Below, in pieces: positions 33,789 through 45,463 of a stretch of 64,000 nucleotides of DNA. The DNA is taken from positions 1 to 64,000 of the forward strand of contig JAIUPT010000020.1 of NCBI GenBank assembly GCA_022315425.1. Reading direction: 5' to 3'. Source of the stretch: Pseudevernia furfuracea. Taxonomy: Eukaryota > Ascomycota > Lecanoromycetes > Lecanorales > Parmeliaceae. Below the pieces are notes generated by a model. The model made no database searches and was not told the DNA's origin. It was given only the letters and a program-made list of their open reading frames with translations. The position numbers and the translations under genes are program-made. Each line of letters opens with the position of its first letter. Positions within the stretch are counted from its first letter, which is position 1.

Positions 33789-34517
33789 TGTGATCTTATC
33801 TTAGCCTCGTATCAACGTGGAATGTTAATACAAAGCAATGATGCTGCTGGAGGCTGTGAAAAGATGGTTCAGCACTAATGAACGAACAACGGATGAGGCT
33901 GACGAAGTGCCTCGATAATGCCGTCGCGTTGGGAGCCGTGAGGTACATGAAACAGCGAAATAGGCAGGTGGGACGATTGGCAGATATAAAAGCCTCACTA
34001 CTCCGGTATTTCTCCAAAACGCTTTACTATTCTAAGCGCTGAATTCGGATTGGCGAATAAGCAGGATGCGCAGGAAAGAGTGCTGACGGCGGCCTATGAT
34101 CTATGGGGCCTTGCCGGGATCGAGTGGATTATTGTATCAGTCATCACAGTGCGTCTTGCGCCAAAATGGTACATAAAGCCGTCCTGCAGTGGAACATTTG
34201 GTGAGCACTAGGTAGGTAGAGAAGGAAGTCCAAAATACCTATTGAACTAGCACTAGAGTACCGTAGTACTCTACTTTAAACTATTTAAGCTATCCCATAT
34301 CAAGCTAGTTGCACCTTCCGCACTGGTGGCGCGAATCGTGAGCCAGACTCAAGCTTACTACATATATAACTCCATGTCCACGTCAGTAATTGGGGCTCCT
34401 AAGGACCATAGTAAAGACAAGACTCTATTCTTTGGACGCATTCAATCTTCCTAAAAGAATTTTCTAGGAACAATAGGCCCACATGTCTAACGTCGGTTCT
34501 AGTATATTGCATACGCC
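33789..34517. promoter_or_regulatory. Divergent intergenic region, AAA ATPase and DUF7708 genes
   Basis: 729 bp between divergent starts. A run of short AGTAC/GTACT motifs lies near 34255-34275. No site is assigned. Confidence 0.4.
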
Positions 34518-36863
34518 ATGGAAAACGATACTCCTTTGAGAGCTACTGCCGTTACACGACCTCGGCTGTATAGCATTGTTCACACTTATATACAGAAGCA
34601 GCTGCCTCGAGATATCCACCCTGCTTTTCAGGCGCTGAGAGATCGTGAAGAAGCTGCTACCACATCCCCTCAGATAGATATTACTAAAGAGAAGACGCTG
34701 CCTCTGTTGGTGAAGCCGAAACAGGGGTCCAGAATCGACCAAGTCTGTGAAAATCAGGGTGGTGACGAGGATGATGATGATATGCCACTGTATGCAGCCT
34801 CTCAAGGCAGATGTCATTTCATGTTTGACTCGGTAAAGGGAAGACTTGTACAAAGATGCTGCGAGTGAAAAGCAACTCTTCAAAGCGGCTATCGAAACGT
34901 ACGAGAAAACAACCAAGGACTCAAAGTACAAGACAAACATCGTAAGCGATGCGACACATACATGGGAGGAGGTTCTTGCGGAAGTGAACGCTGCATCCGA
35001 GCGATACAACGATGTCGCCGGCTTTTGGGGAAAGATTCGCAAAGGACTTCGTAGCTTTGGGGTCAACAATCAAGTGTTTGATGCCTGGGCAGGCCTCTTA
35101 CCAACTCAGTCACAGTACCTGTCTATACTCTGTGGGGGCCTGAAACTTATCTTCAGTGTTTGTGCTAGCACAGCTGTCCATACCCATGTGTGCTGACTGC
35201 CAATAGGCTGCGGCGCGCTTGCAGGACCTTCGGAACGAGATCTGCGAAGCCTTAGCGGAGATACCAATCTTACTCGCGAGCACACATAGAGCACTGGGTG
35301 CCTTCAAGAAATCCAAAGAACTTCACCAGTGCAGTGCCACTCTCTATGCCGCAACGATAGCTGCGCTACGCCACATTGTTGAATGGTACAAGGAGAAAGC
35401 TATGAGTAAGACCTGCTATCTATAGATCAAGAAGGGATACAGACTAAATGAATGGTCAGAGAAGTTCTCCAAGAGTCTTTTCAAGCAGAGCTCCTACGAA
35501 AAGCGATTGGACGATTTAGTTCAAGCCATCAGAACCCACTCTCAACGTTTCGACAATCGTGCGAGACTATGCTCATATGAGACCATAGTGCACACGAATC
35601 AGACAGTCAGGTCTCAATACAAAGATTTGCGGAGCAATCACCATGAGATTGTGGGACAACTGGATCGTATGAAGATTGAATCATTCCAGCAGAGTAACTT
35701 GCTCAGCAACGTTGTCGTAACCGAAGCCGGAAACATACAGCAAATGATGGGCGTGATGGCAAATAAGTTCAACAAGATGTCAGAAAGTAAGATCAAAGAG
35801 TTAATAGAGACTACAATGAAAACCACGCTCGAGAACTTTCTTTCCAGTAACGATCGGATTGATTTTAAGACACAAGACGGTCAGTCCCGGCTCTAAGCCC
35901 CCATTCCACCCTGCTGATTCCACTTAGTGAGAGGGCCAATGCTTCCAGTACGCAAAGTAGAGTCGGAATCTCAGCTGCTCCGAGGTGGGCTCCACTGGGC
36001 TATTAAGGCCAACCAAGCTGACTCGTCTTACAGATCGTCGACGATTTCGGCAGCAGCTCCTGACCGGGCTCGAATACGAAGATTCCGTGCTTGAACAGGA
36101 CGTAGATGCCAAACTTCAGACTATCTGGGCATTGCCAAGGCAAGACCAGGACCGCGTAGTGGCAATCATGCGCTCTCATAAGCTCCAAAAATGGATCACC
36201 GCCACTGAATCCTCGGCTTTGTTCATCAATGCGAACCACAAAGGGTCCACAAGGCAGCAACCCACATCCTTCATCTGTGCAAAGCTCGTTGATTCGATCA
36301 CGCCCTCCCCCAGCAACACCCAGCCAGAGCCTCCAATGACTCTCCCCCTTGCCTTCTTCTCCGGCGAACACCTACAGAAAGACGACCCGGACTCGGGACC
36401 AGACGGGATGATGAGGAGTCTACTCGCACAACTCCTCCTCGCATATCGCGACTTTGATCTCCGCACGATTCAACGAATGGAAGATCTCAACTATGATGAC
36501 GTGAACGATCTCTGCGACGTCTTTGACCTGCTAACCATGCAACTCCCGCACTACATGGTAGTCTTCTGTGTCATTGACGCTGTCAGCTTTTATGAAGACA
36601 GCGCAGCAATGTGCGAAGAAGCTAGCATTGTGGTACAAGCCCTTGTTGATGTGGTGGAGCGAACAAAGGAGAGCGGTTGTGTGTTTAAATTGCTTCTGAT
36701 GAGTCCTTGGAACAGCCGCATACTTTACAAGGATATGTTTGATCAAGAACGGGATGTGGTTTGGATGCCGGCGAGGGTCCCAGCGCAGGGTGGCTTTACA
36801 GGGATGAAGTGGAGTGCTAGCGTTGACTCGAACCTGGCTGTGACAGGTCCTCCACTAGGGTAG
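34518..36863 (+). CDS. DUF7708 protein with degenerate STAND-like NTPase region
   Basis: Predicted exons are 34518-34789, 34839-35157, 35207-35405, 35460-35879, 35928-35984 and 36034-36863, giving 698 aa. All five introns are 48-54 nt and keep frame. Residues ~90-300 are the DUF7708-type helical region (WEEVLAEVNAASERY, GFWGKIRKGLRSFG, GLLPTQSQYLSILCGGLKLI, LRHIVEWYKEKAM). A coiled-coil part follows. Residues ~430-698 resemble the NTPase-like half of fungal NLR-type proteins (DQDRVVAIMRSHKLQKWI, SFICAKLVDS, RSLLAQLLLAY). Where a Walker A would stand there is only FINANHKGSTRQQ, without GKS/T. A Walker-B-like strand MVVFCVIDA remains. Nucleotide binding is therefore doubtful. No C-terminal repeat domain is present. 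Function may lie in fungal self/non-self or stress signalling (inference). Confidence 0.78.
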
Positions 36864-37273
36864 TGATTTTTTTTTCACAAAGTGCAACTTATGTTTTAGA
36901 TGTTTCATCATTTGAGCGCGAGGCCCGAGAAAGCTGACGGTCATGACAGAGTATCCCTAGGATAGTTTATACTTTATTTGAGAGGTCAGCATATTTCGAT
37001 AGAAAGAGCCAATCTATCCTGGTAGCTACCCACGGGAGTACGACAGAATGTAGCAAAAGTTATAAATTTCTTAAACAATCATCCATATGAATGCAAGGAA
37101 ACTGTTTTCCATTTGATGCCATGGACACACGGAATTGCGTTACGCCAAAGCTTCAGAGACTTGTAATTCCCTCTACGCAATATTTCTGCTACATCCTCTG
37201 AAAATACAAAGTTGACTACGCAAGCACACTTGCCAGAGTCTCCATGACAAGAACTCTCAACTAACATCTACCT
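36864..37273. other. Intergenic, nothing recognised
   Basis: Poly-T and AT-rich patches, no gene. Confidence 0.5.
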
Positions 37274-37618
37274 CTACTTGTTCTTCCTCAAGTCGTCGAG
37301 AGTCAACTTTGGCTCAGTCCAGATGGCCCAAGCGGTGTTCTCTTCCTCGTCGCCCTCGTTCCTTTCCCGCGCCGCTCTCGCCCGTTTCCCGGCATGCGTA
37401 GTAGTTCTCAGGCACCGTCGATCACTCTCGCGCTGGGACGCCGCGGCAAAGATCTCTGAGAGTGGACGTCTGGTTGCGTCGAAATTGTGTCCCAACGGCG
37501 TGATTTCGAGGGAAGTGCGAAGCAAGGGCCAACCAAAAGATGCTGTATCTGTGACTGTGGTGGGCTTTAATTTCCTCTTGCTCGAAGTCGTGGAAGGCAA
37601 TGTTCGTACCGAACGCAA
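37274..37618 (-). CDS. Hypothetical protein, possible terminal exon
   Basis: A minus-strand frame of ~114 codons without an ATG at its head. It ends in a natural-looking C-terminus (RARAARERNEGDEEENTAW...EPKLTLDDLRKNK). Composition is basic, then acidic. It could be the last exon of a gene whose upstream exons lie in 37620-38215, where another minus-strand frame ends RIEPRPYPKY. I could not join them with confidence. No family is recognised. Confidence 0.3.
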   Translation of the reverse strand: MRSVRTLPSTTSSKRKLKPTTVTDTASFGWPLLRTSLEITPLGHNFDATRRPLSEIFAAASQRESDRRCLRTTTHAGKRARAARERNEGDEEENTAWAIWTEPKLTLDDLRKNK

Positions 37619-38189
37619 AGTTCAAATCAATGCATACTAGTACCATGGCACAAGCGTGGCGATCCCGAGGTACACTGAACAGGGTTGCGACTTGTTCGGT
37701 TAGGGGGCACCTTGAAGAAAGGGATGAATTTGTCTGACTTAGAGTTAGGCGATGACACAAGCTTGAGGAAGCGCTAGAGCCAGGACAACGTTCGGGGTTG
37801 GAGGAAATGAATTGCAGAAGTCAAGATAGTTCAGACTTACGTAGGAAGTCTAATACTTAGGGTAGGGCCTCGGCTCAATTCTGTTCTTGATCCTGTGTTG
37901 GATATTGTGCTCCGTCTCGTGCGCCATCCTTTGCTTCGCTTTATATTTGAACGCTTGTAACATGCTGAGACATAGGATCCGACCCGGGCATTTTCTCGAG
38001 TGAACGCGGAGGTCATTAAATAATGGGTGATCTATTGATCTGAGAGTCATGTCGATGCAACGAATGTTGGGAAAACTTTCTCTGTGTGATATAGAGAAGA
38101 GATGTATGTCTTTACTGATCATATATCCAACTCCGAGGAGTGCGCTCTTATATAATGCTGAGTTAGTTTCCTTAATCTCTTCCCACGTG
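37619..38189. other. Unassigned region
   Basis: May hold upstream exons of the minus-strand hypothetical gene, but no splice model holds together. Otherwise nothing is seen. Confidence 0.35.
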
Positions 38190-38370
38190 ACAAATGGGCT
38201 AATTCGACAAAACATGAGGTTATACAGAACGTAGATAGTTGATTAAACCGTCCCAACGCCAGAATCTTAGCCAACAGAGACCTAAGCAGGCGTGTTCTCG
38301 TACCCCGGCGCTAGAAAAATCCCACTCTTATAGAAGCACAGACCTGGAGTTAAAAACGAAGCACCAAGGC
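38190..38370. repeat. Dispersed repeat, copy 4
   Basis: Carries CACGTGACAAATG, ATTCGACAAAACATGAGG, GTAGATAGTTGATT, GCGTGTTCTCGTACCCC and GAAGCACAGACCTGGAGT in the same order as copy 2. It stops about 40 bp before the start codon of the HD-domain fragment. Confidence 0.7.
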
Positions 38371-38410
38371 CTCTACAATCAATCGGTCCAACATAGTTCC
38401 CCCATCCCCC

Positions 38411-38653
38411 ATGTGTACAAGCACCTACAACCTCGTCCAACAAAGTCTTCCACCCGCAATCTTCAATCACAGCCTTCGAGTCTACCTCTACACCCAAGCC
38501 TTCGCCCAACACGCGACTTCCCTCTGGGTAGCTCCCAACCGGCTCCCCCTCCTCTTTGCAGCATGTCTCTTCCACGACATGGGATGTGCCACTGAAAACG
38601 ACGGCCCGCAAAGGTTTGAAGTCGCACGTCAAGAGAGTATCGTAGAGGCTTAA
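38411..38653 (+). pseudogene. Truncated HD-domain protein (cyanamide hydratase-like), 80 aa
   Basis: An 80-aa frame with ATG. NHSLRVYLYTQAFA and LLFAACLFHDMGCATENDGPQRFEVA are the first metal-binding half of HD-superfamily proteins of the Ddi2/cyanamide hydratase type. The HD pair sits in FHDMG and the earlier His in NHSLR. Full proteins are ~220-250 aa. Here the frame stops 10 codons after QRFEVA and nothing downstream resembles the missing half. Activity is therefore unlikely unless an unseen exon exists. A dispersed-repeat copy lies immediately upstream, as it does upstream of the other truncated gene at 25.2 kb. Confidence 0.65.
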
Positions 38654-39716
38654 TGATTATCGCAGGACAAGTGAGTACTGCAAACAGTGCCCCTCCCCCA
38701 TCAATGATTTGCAGCTAGAATAAGCCTCCCGCGCACTAAGTATCTTTCAGTCAAGCTTTAAACCCTGTCAGGTTTTAATATAGACCGAATCAAAGAATAA
38801 CGAAAACTCATCATTGAAGGATGAACAAGTGAGCAACCCTTCTGATTTGGTGAGCATTGGTAGAAATCTAATTGATATGGAAGGTCGTGAGCCTGCCCAA
38901 TGTTCTAGAGCCCTGACCATCGAAAGCTTGTGGGAACAAGTCCCCTTCGCCGGAACCAGAACGTCACCATGGTAGATCGAGACGTCAAGGAGCTTCCAAG
39001 ACAGCAACAGTGTCTACTTACCCTGAAACTGGCGTTGAGAGAAGCATCCCTTGAAAGGGTCTTTGTTAGGATTATTGGCGGCAATTCTAGCACCCTACAA
39101 AGTTTCCGATCCCAACTAGATCTTTTGCTTCTGCTCTCCTCTCCTATTTCCGCCCCTCGATTGCGTTGATCCAGATCGCCGTCTCTCCTTTGTCTCGACA
39201 AATCCATTTGCCATCACCTTGCTGTCTTGACATGCCTCGCTGACAAGTTCAGGCTCGTTTCATTCAGTCATTTACGACGCCGAGCTTCCTTCACGTCATA
39301 AGTATTTTATTTGCAACTAAGCTTCCCCGCCTCTGATACCGTCGTCTGCCCACCTCTCCTCGAACACATCCAAACCCGGTCCACTGCCAAGGGCCATTGC
39401 CCACGCTAAAGCTCTATGCTATCGCAACCTGAGAAGAATTATCAAGCGATCCAATCGACGCTAGTGTAAAAAAAATATCGCCATGATCTCCTACCCATAA
39501 GAAACATCAGCTTCATTCAATTCATAAGATCTTTCAGCGAGCCCGAAACCTACCTAGTTCTTTAAAGCTGCCGAACTTTCTATATCTAGCACATCTCGCA
39601 AACGTCGCTTCCGTAGCCATCCAGATACTATACCAAGAGGCCAAATCCGCTCTCCCCGTGGAGAACAGCCTGAGAAGGCATCTTTCGTCACCTGTTCAAT
39701 CTCGGTCAGACAGCAA
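38654..39716. other. Intergenic, nothing recognised
   Basis: No supported gene. The right part is the 3' flank of the secreted-protein gene. Confidence 0.5.
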
Positions 39717-40613
39717 TTACAGACACGAGGATCTTTCTAAAATCATCTTACTCGAGGCAAACAACTGAGGAAGCGGTTGCTGAACCCCAGGTACATTATC
39801 AGGCCCAAACAGCATCTTTTCCGTCGACGCAGGCATATCACTCAAGATAGCCTCGCACGAAGGTGCATCTCTAAAAGGCTCGCCGGTACCGCATTTGATT
39901 CTCGGACTGTAAGTACCGAGAATGACAGCGAGGTTATTGTCACCGCCTAGTGCTTGTACTCAGTTTCGGTTACATGCAAGACGGGGCACAGGTCTAAATA
40001 GCCCCCAATAGTTCTCTGGACTCTTGGCACGCATTCAAATTCCAGTGCAGACTAAACTTACCAATATTAGTCGCGATTCCACCCTGCGATGTTCCACCAG
40101 CCGCACACTGCAAGCTCAGCGCCGCTGCAGCCCTTCTGACCTGGAAGAGACTTGCGTGGGCGGAAGAACCTTGTGCTTGAATGACGGTCTGGAAGAAACA
40201 TTCGGCCTTGTCTAACACATTAAACAAGTCAGTAAGCCATGCAACCCACGTAATGGTATCACTTGACACTTTCTTCTATTACTGTTCATGATCGACTCAC
40301 CGCCAAAAACCACAAATGGAAGGGGGAAGTAATCGCCCCGCACACCCGTCTCCCGCTCTCGCCAGAGCATCTGGTCTGAGTCAGGGCTGATGGACTGCGC
40401 TGCGCCCTCACAGTCGGCGATGTTTGGGTTGAAACCATAGAGCGCTCCATTACATTCTATACTCATGGCGTTCTGGGCAGAGATATTCAGGGCGGGAGGG
40501 ACATCGATGTGATTTGGTGGACTGGCGGATCCCTCGGTTGTCATTTGCAGCGGCTTTGCCAGGATTGCACCAGCACAGAGCGAGAGGAAGGTGAAGATTT
40601 GACAAACAAACAT
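39717..40613 (-). CDS. Small secreted protein, 230 aa, conserved fungal family
   Basis: Predicted exons on the minus strand are 40613-40301, 40211-40062 and 39946-39717. The N-terminus MFVCQIFTFLSLCAGAILAK is a clear signal peptide. A further in-frame ATG ten codons upstream is less suitable. The joined protein reads through FVVFGG-DKAECFFQTVIQ and GGIATNIGGDNNLAVILGTY. The last exon gives PRIKCGTGEPFRDAPSCEAIL, which I recognise as a common motif of ascomycete secreted proteins of unknown function. Several cysteines could form disulfides. The third exon begins without a start codon, so it is easily missed by simple frame scans. Role is unknown; cell wall or host/environment interaction is possible. 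Confidence 0.78.
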
Positions 40614-41349
40614 GATCCCCTTGGTGTGGAATACTTGGCACATGTAGGTAACCTGCTGGACCTTAGGTAAATTACCTCAATCCAACAGAACGGAAAAGAT
40701 TGAAGTTGATGGCGCAAGACACCCACTTTCGCTAATCCCAAGCGACAGGCCAGCTTTTATGCGCCTACGACGTCTTTCTGGATCAATTCACAGCCGACTC
40801 GATGCGCTTGCCAGTTGGTTGGAAGACACCGCCAAATTCCATGGACCGGAAGTGGACATACCGAGCTGCCAAAAGATTGTACTTTTTACTGGGAAACGAG
40901 GCTTGGCCTTTTATTAGGAACGAGCATTGCACCAGCTTCACACAGTCCACTCGTAGTATCCTCCCATCGCAACATTGCCTGCCCAGCTGAAAGCCACCAA
41001 CGCCTCGATTTAAACTCAAGGTCTGCCTTCAGGTAGCGTACGCCAGCCCCTTCCTCCTCTGTGGTGACCTTCGCGGGTTCGCAGCGCTTGACAGTGTACT
41101 TCTAGAGTCACACCCAAAGTGCTCACTCAAAGCATCAACGTCGTCTCTTTTGTTAGACTGGACGACGCCACGCCTAAGAGAGGCACACCGGAAGCCCTGC
41201 GAGAAGCAGGCCAACCATAAACCCCGGAGAAGTTGTTCATTGAAAACTACCAGTATACAAACCACGGTAATAACCCGAGGATTGTGTGCCAGATACCGAA
41301 GGGATTAGATGTTTGACGGATGAATGAGGGCTTAGGATATTTGCAAAAG
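40614..41349. other. Intergenic, nothing recognised
   Basis: Upstream flank of the secreted-protein gene, and no other gene. Confidence 0.5.
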
Positions 41350-41520
41350 TTTGGGAGTGGAGGGATACAACAAAATTCATACAACATACCCATACAGCAT
41401 ATCCATACAACATACCCATACAAAAAAATCCATACAACATACTCATACAACATATTAATACAAAATAACCATACAACATAACCGTACAACAAAAACTCAT
41501 ACCCATACCCAACCACACCA
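41350..41520. repeat. CATACAACATAC minisatellite
   Basis: About a dozen imperfect units of CATACAACATAC/CATACAAAATAC. It produces Tyr/Met/Cys-rich artefact frames on the minus strand. Confidence 0.8.
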
Positions 41521-42435
41521 GAGCATGATCGGACTGGGGGAGCAGATCCACAGATCCACCGATGAGAATCGAGGAAGAAGTATTTAAATGGTATCACGAC
41601 TTAGGATAGTCCAACAGGTTTTGAGCGTATGCATTGACTATGACTAGCCAGGGGAAGAGTTGGACGTGTCTAGTCCTTTCCATGCATATCCTTCTCTACA
41701 CATAGCCGTGTTGCCTGATGTTTGTCAGCCATGAAGTGTTATACCCATGGTCCTCCTCCATAGATCTATATGCTGTCTACCACTCATCTACTGTAGCCTA
41801 TGACAAAAAAAATCCAGCGCCCTATCCCAGTCCCGGATAGTAGCAAATGGTTTCGGTTCTCCGACGAGTGCCAGGCGGTTTCGTTTGCCACGGCTTCTGA
41901 AACGCGCCCGAAACCGAAAACTTGTACGCAACAGAATCTGCTCATGTTTCAAGCTCCACAAGGCGACGCAACCACCAATCGCTTTCTTAATATTTGAAGA
42001 TTAGTGCCAATGCGCAACAGCCAAAACTTCAATGAAGCGGAGTATCGCACAACCAGCCTTTGTCTCGAAATATCGACCACCCATTACGCTGATACTGTGT
42101 GACTTGAGATACAAATCAACTCAAGCCTGTGAAACGAGTTTTGAAACGTTTTGTAAATTCGGTGAGTCATAAGCCAAAAGTTTCACCTCTCGCAATATCT
42201 ATAAAATCCCCGTTGTTCCTGCTTTCTACGTCTTTCTTCAAAATCTCCTCTCAAACTCCACATCACGTCCAACTTTCTCTCCGAACATTCTCACTTCGCA
42301 AACCATCTGACTATTCGATAGAGAAGTTGCGTTGATACTCTTATTCGACCTTTGTTCTTCTATCAAAACTCCATACTGTTAACCGCGTCAAATTGTCATC
42401 TCGTTGCTCCGCTTCAAAATCCCTTAAATTCTACC
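41521..42435. promoter_or_regulatory. Upstream region with TATA box of the 42436 gene
   Basis: TATAAAAT at about 42199-42206 is followed by a pyrimidine-rich leader (TTTCTACGTCTTTCTTC, CCAACTTTCTCTCC). This fits transcription start ~200 bp before the ATG. Left of 42100 nothing is seen. Confidence 0.45.
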
Positions 42436-42993
42436 ATGCCTGTCATGTTCATGATCTCCACTATTCTCCTTATCATCTGCTCCTTGAGTGCAGGCATCAT
42501 GGGCACACCTCGATTGCATGGCCACAAGACGAACAACAACGTCAGAATAACTCTCTTCAACGATACTAGCTGCGGCCACGATCATATAGTCGAGGAGCTG
42601 GGTTACAATCTCAACTATGGTTACTTGATGTCTTCCCCCTTCACAATCCAGTCGTATACCCTGAGCCGAGACCTCACACTCGCGGAGCAGCTCGATTGGT
42701 ATGCAGGAGGGACGGGTGCAGGGAAGTGCGGAGACTTTCTGCAGATCACGAGTCCGGACTCGAACAACAACGCGCTGCACAAAGGAACTTGCTATCTCAT
42801 TGTTGGCGAAGCGGCGGTATGTAACACCCTCGGGAAGGGGATCTTGAATCAAGAGACTAATGCCTTCCACCCAGTGCGTGGTTATAGGGGTACCGCCGAA
42901 GTGACAAGCTCCAACTTCTGTCTCCTGCATATGTCTTCCCTGCTGGACATGGCTGATATCGCTGGGATTGTTACGAATGAGAAACGTGAATGA
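42436..42993 (+). CDS. Small secreted protein, 185 aa, unknown family
   Basis: Single exon. The ATG at 42436 begins a typical signal peptide (MPVMFMISTILLIICSLSAG). An upstream in-frame start would bury it, so it was not used. The mature part has five cysteines (TSCGH, GKCGD, GTCYL, AVCNT, NFCLL), a potential N-glycosylation site (NDT) and no recognised domain. The C-terminus KRE has no GPI or membrane anchor. Short, Cys-containing and secreted, it qualifies as a candidate effector or cell-surface protein, but that label is inference only. Confidence 0.65.
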   Translation: MPVMFMISTILLIICSLSAGIMGTPRLHGHKTNNNVRITLFNDTSCGHDHIVEELGYNLNYGYLMSSPFTIQSYTLSRDLTLAEQLDWYAGGTGAGKCGDFLQITSPDSNNNALHKGTCYLIVGEAAVCNTLGKGILNQETNAFHPVRGYRGTAEVTSSNFCLLHMSSLLDMADIAGIVTNEKRE

Positions 42994-43821
42994 AGGATAC
43001 ACTTGCTAGCGATTCATGATGATTATATTAATTCATGCCAAACATTGTGCAAAACCTCAGTATCCATCAACCTGACCCCTTTAAGCCAAATTTCCACGTA
43101 TCATGTTTTCATTTCATGTTTTCTTGGTGGTATATGACTTCAACTGTTCTGCGAATGCTGCCTCCCGCGTGTATTTGTCCGAAGGACCTTATATAAATTG
43201 AAGGTACCTACCTCTAGTGGCCTTCCCCTGCTGATTATCCTATGTGTTGTTTCTTATACTCGCTAATACCGTTGTTGTGAAGCGCTATAACGATCGCGCT
43301 CTAAGCTTCTGACTCATGATAGATGAAAATTGTTGATGGACTCAAAAGACTGCTCCCACACCATCTCATCCCATGGGTTTTCTCTAGGTAGATGTTCCCC
43401 TGCACGTACATCCTCGAACAGGATATCTTCGAGAAATGAAGCCCGTCCTTCTGAAGGTGGGAAAGAGTGAGTGTGGATCTTCTAGAGGTAGGTAATAGAT
43501 AATCACACCTTCGGAGAGCTTATGTAGAGATAATCTCGGGTGTCCTTTCAGCCTTCCAGATTCGGTGAAGATTTTCTTGGATATACATCCTTGGACGAGA
43601 ATATAATTGACGAAAAAATACAGGCTTTCGAAAGATGGAAACGTGTTTTTTATATTCTGCCGTATTGGCCTCATGGAATCTGGTGGAGGAGAAAGTCTTT
43701 TTAGTTGGAAAATCTTACGTAAGCGAATGAAAATTTGATCGCGTTTCGATATTCTCTTCTCGATACTAGTACTTGCGCTATCTCTCAGCTTATCTCTCTT
43801 GCTTGCCCTATACTCAACAAG
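42994..43821. other. Intergenic, nothing recognised
   Basis: Non-coding; the right part is upstream of the PLC-like gene. Confidence 0.5.
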
Positions 43822-45463
43822 ATGCCTAGCAAAGGCATCACAGTATATAGTTACATTTCCGTGGAGGGCTACGTAGTCGAATTCACCGCCCCCAAGAGCT
43901 CTGTTCGAAACACAGTCGCGGACAACTTCACTTCCAAAGATCTCGAAGTCGAATCATTCAACGTCGAAGGCTTTAGTCATTATACTGGCCGCTTCGAATG
44001 GAAAGCCTTCGATCTCGATGGCAAAGTTGTCGGCAGCAAATACAATGACATCAATAGCCTGACTGGCAATCTGGAAGGAGGGAGTATGACTTCTACCGTA
44101 TGCTTCCTTTTCCACAGCCATGCATACATCCATGTAGTCTGCTGACAAGAAACAGGCCGAATTCGCCCCAATCGTCACCGACGCCGTAATCATAACATTT
44201 GGCTTCTACGACGCTGGCCACGGCGAAGCCGGCCTCACTAACCACGATCAATGCTACGTAACTATCTGTCCAACCAGTAACAAAGCTTGGATGGGCGCTG
44301 TCGCTCCGCCCGGCTCACGCCAAGCCCAGCAACCCTTCTCCCGCTTTGTACTCGCCGCGCCTCATGACAACGGGATGAATAGCATGCAACAAGCCGATGC
44401 TGTGCTCTCTTCGGTCAACAGCGATATGGTAGCAGAGCTCCGAAAGATCGTGCCTGGACTGCACCATTTTCCCCACATCCCCGACGAAGCCCTTGTCCAT
44501 ATACTCCCGAACGTCGTGTATGGCGTGTCCATCACGCAAAAGAAGCAGGTTTCCGTGATGCTTAACCTTGGCGCCCGATACTTCGAGTTCCGTCCCGCAG
44601 AACTCCTACCCGCGTTCCAGAAAGTATCCAAGCTACCCAATAAATTCTACTTTCAGCATGCATGCATCCCCGGACTAGCTTTCGACGAGTTCCTCGACGA
44701 TCAGGTTCAGTTCCTGGACGCAAACCCGACAGAAATAGTCACGCTCCACATCCGCTACGACAACATAATCAAAGAGTGCAGGAAGCCCACGGAAGAAGAG
44801 ATCCACCAAGCCCTCAACTCCGCATGTGCCAGAGCACAGAAAGCCAAACTGACTTGGGGCCATCGCGATTGCTTCAGCAAGCCAATCGACACCCTCCGCT
44901 CCATCGGCCAGCGTCTCATCGTCGTAATCATGGCCGAGAAATACGACTCCTGGACCGCTTCAGCCTACGCCACCTTGAAAGCGGATCCCATACTCGCGCG
45001 CTTCGAGTCCATGAACACCGCCGGCCAAGAATCGAGTGACATCACCGTACTGCAATGTCAGGCGACGTCGCAGAGTATCAAAGAGGTATTAGTATACAGC
45101 GTTCTAAGCGCGAACGCGGCATCGAGTTGCCTGACGAGTACGAAAGGAGCGTTGGATATGCAGACGCTTCCGTGGATCAGGGCAAACGCACTGGATAAAT
45201 TGCAGGCGGAAAGGACGATCGTGATTATGAACGATTTCATTGACGGGGCAACGACGGATACGAGTATTGAGTTGTCGAGAAGGAGGTTAGGAGTCGATAG
45301 TCTAAACGATGCGAATTCAGCAGATCCACAAGGTGGAGCGAGCCAATATCAAGAGGGGCAAGAGGCTTTGATACGACCATTCCAGGAAGCTTCAGTTGAA
45401 GACAATGCGGTGGTAGCACGGCCGATCGAAGACTCGGCTCCAATGCCTGGCAGGTTTGACTGA
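43822..45463 (+). CDS. PI-PLC X-like phosphodiesterase with extra N-terminal domain
   Basis: Predicted exons are 43822-44097 and 44156-45463, giving 527 aa. Residues ~155-445 show the TIM-barrel PLC-like fold. APHDNGMNSM (H162, D163) is at the position of the first catalytic His. LGARYFEFRP is the usual strand 2 metal/substrate region, YFQHACIPGLAFDEFLDDQVQFL carries the second His (H260), and EIVTLHIRYDN and TIVIMNDFIDG follow. Residues 1-135 (VEGYVVEFTAPKSSV, YTGRFEWKAFDLDGKVVGSKYND) look like a beta-sandwich I cannot name. No signal peptide is present, so the enzyme may be intracellular or non-classically exported. Bacterial and fungal relatives cleave phosphatidylinositol or related phosphodiesters. 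The substrate here is not known. Confidence 0.8.
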
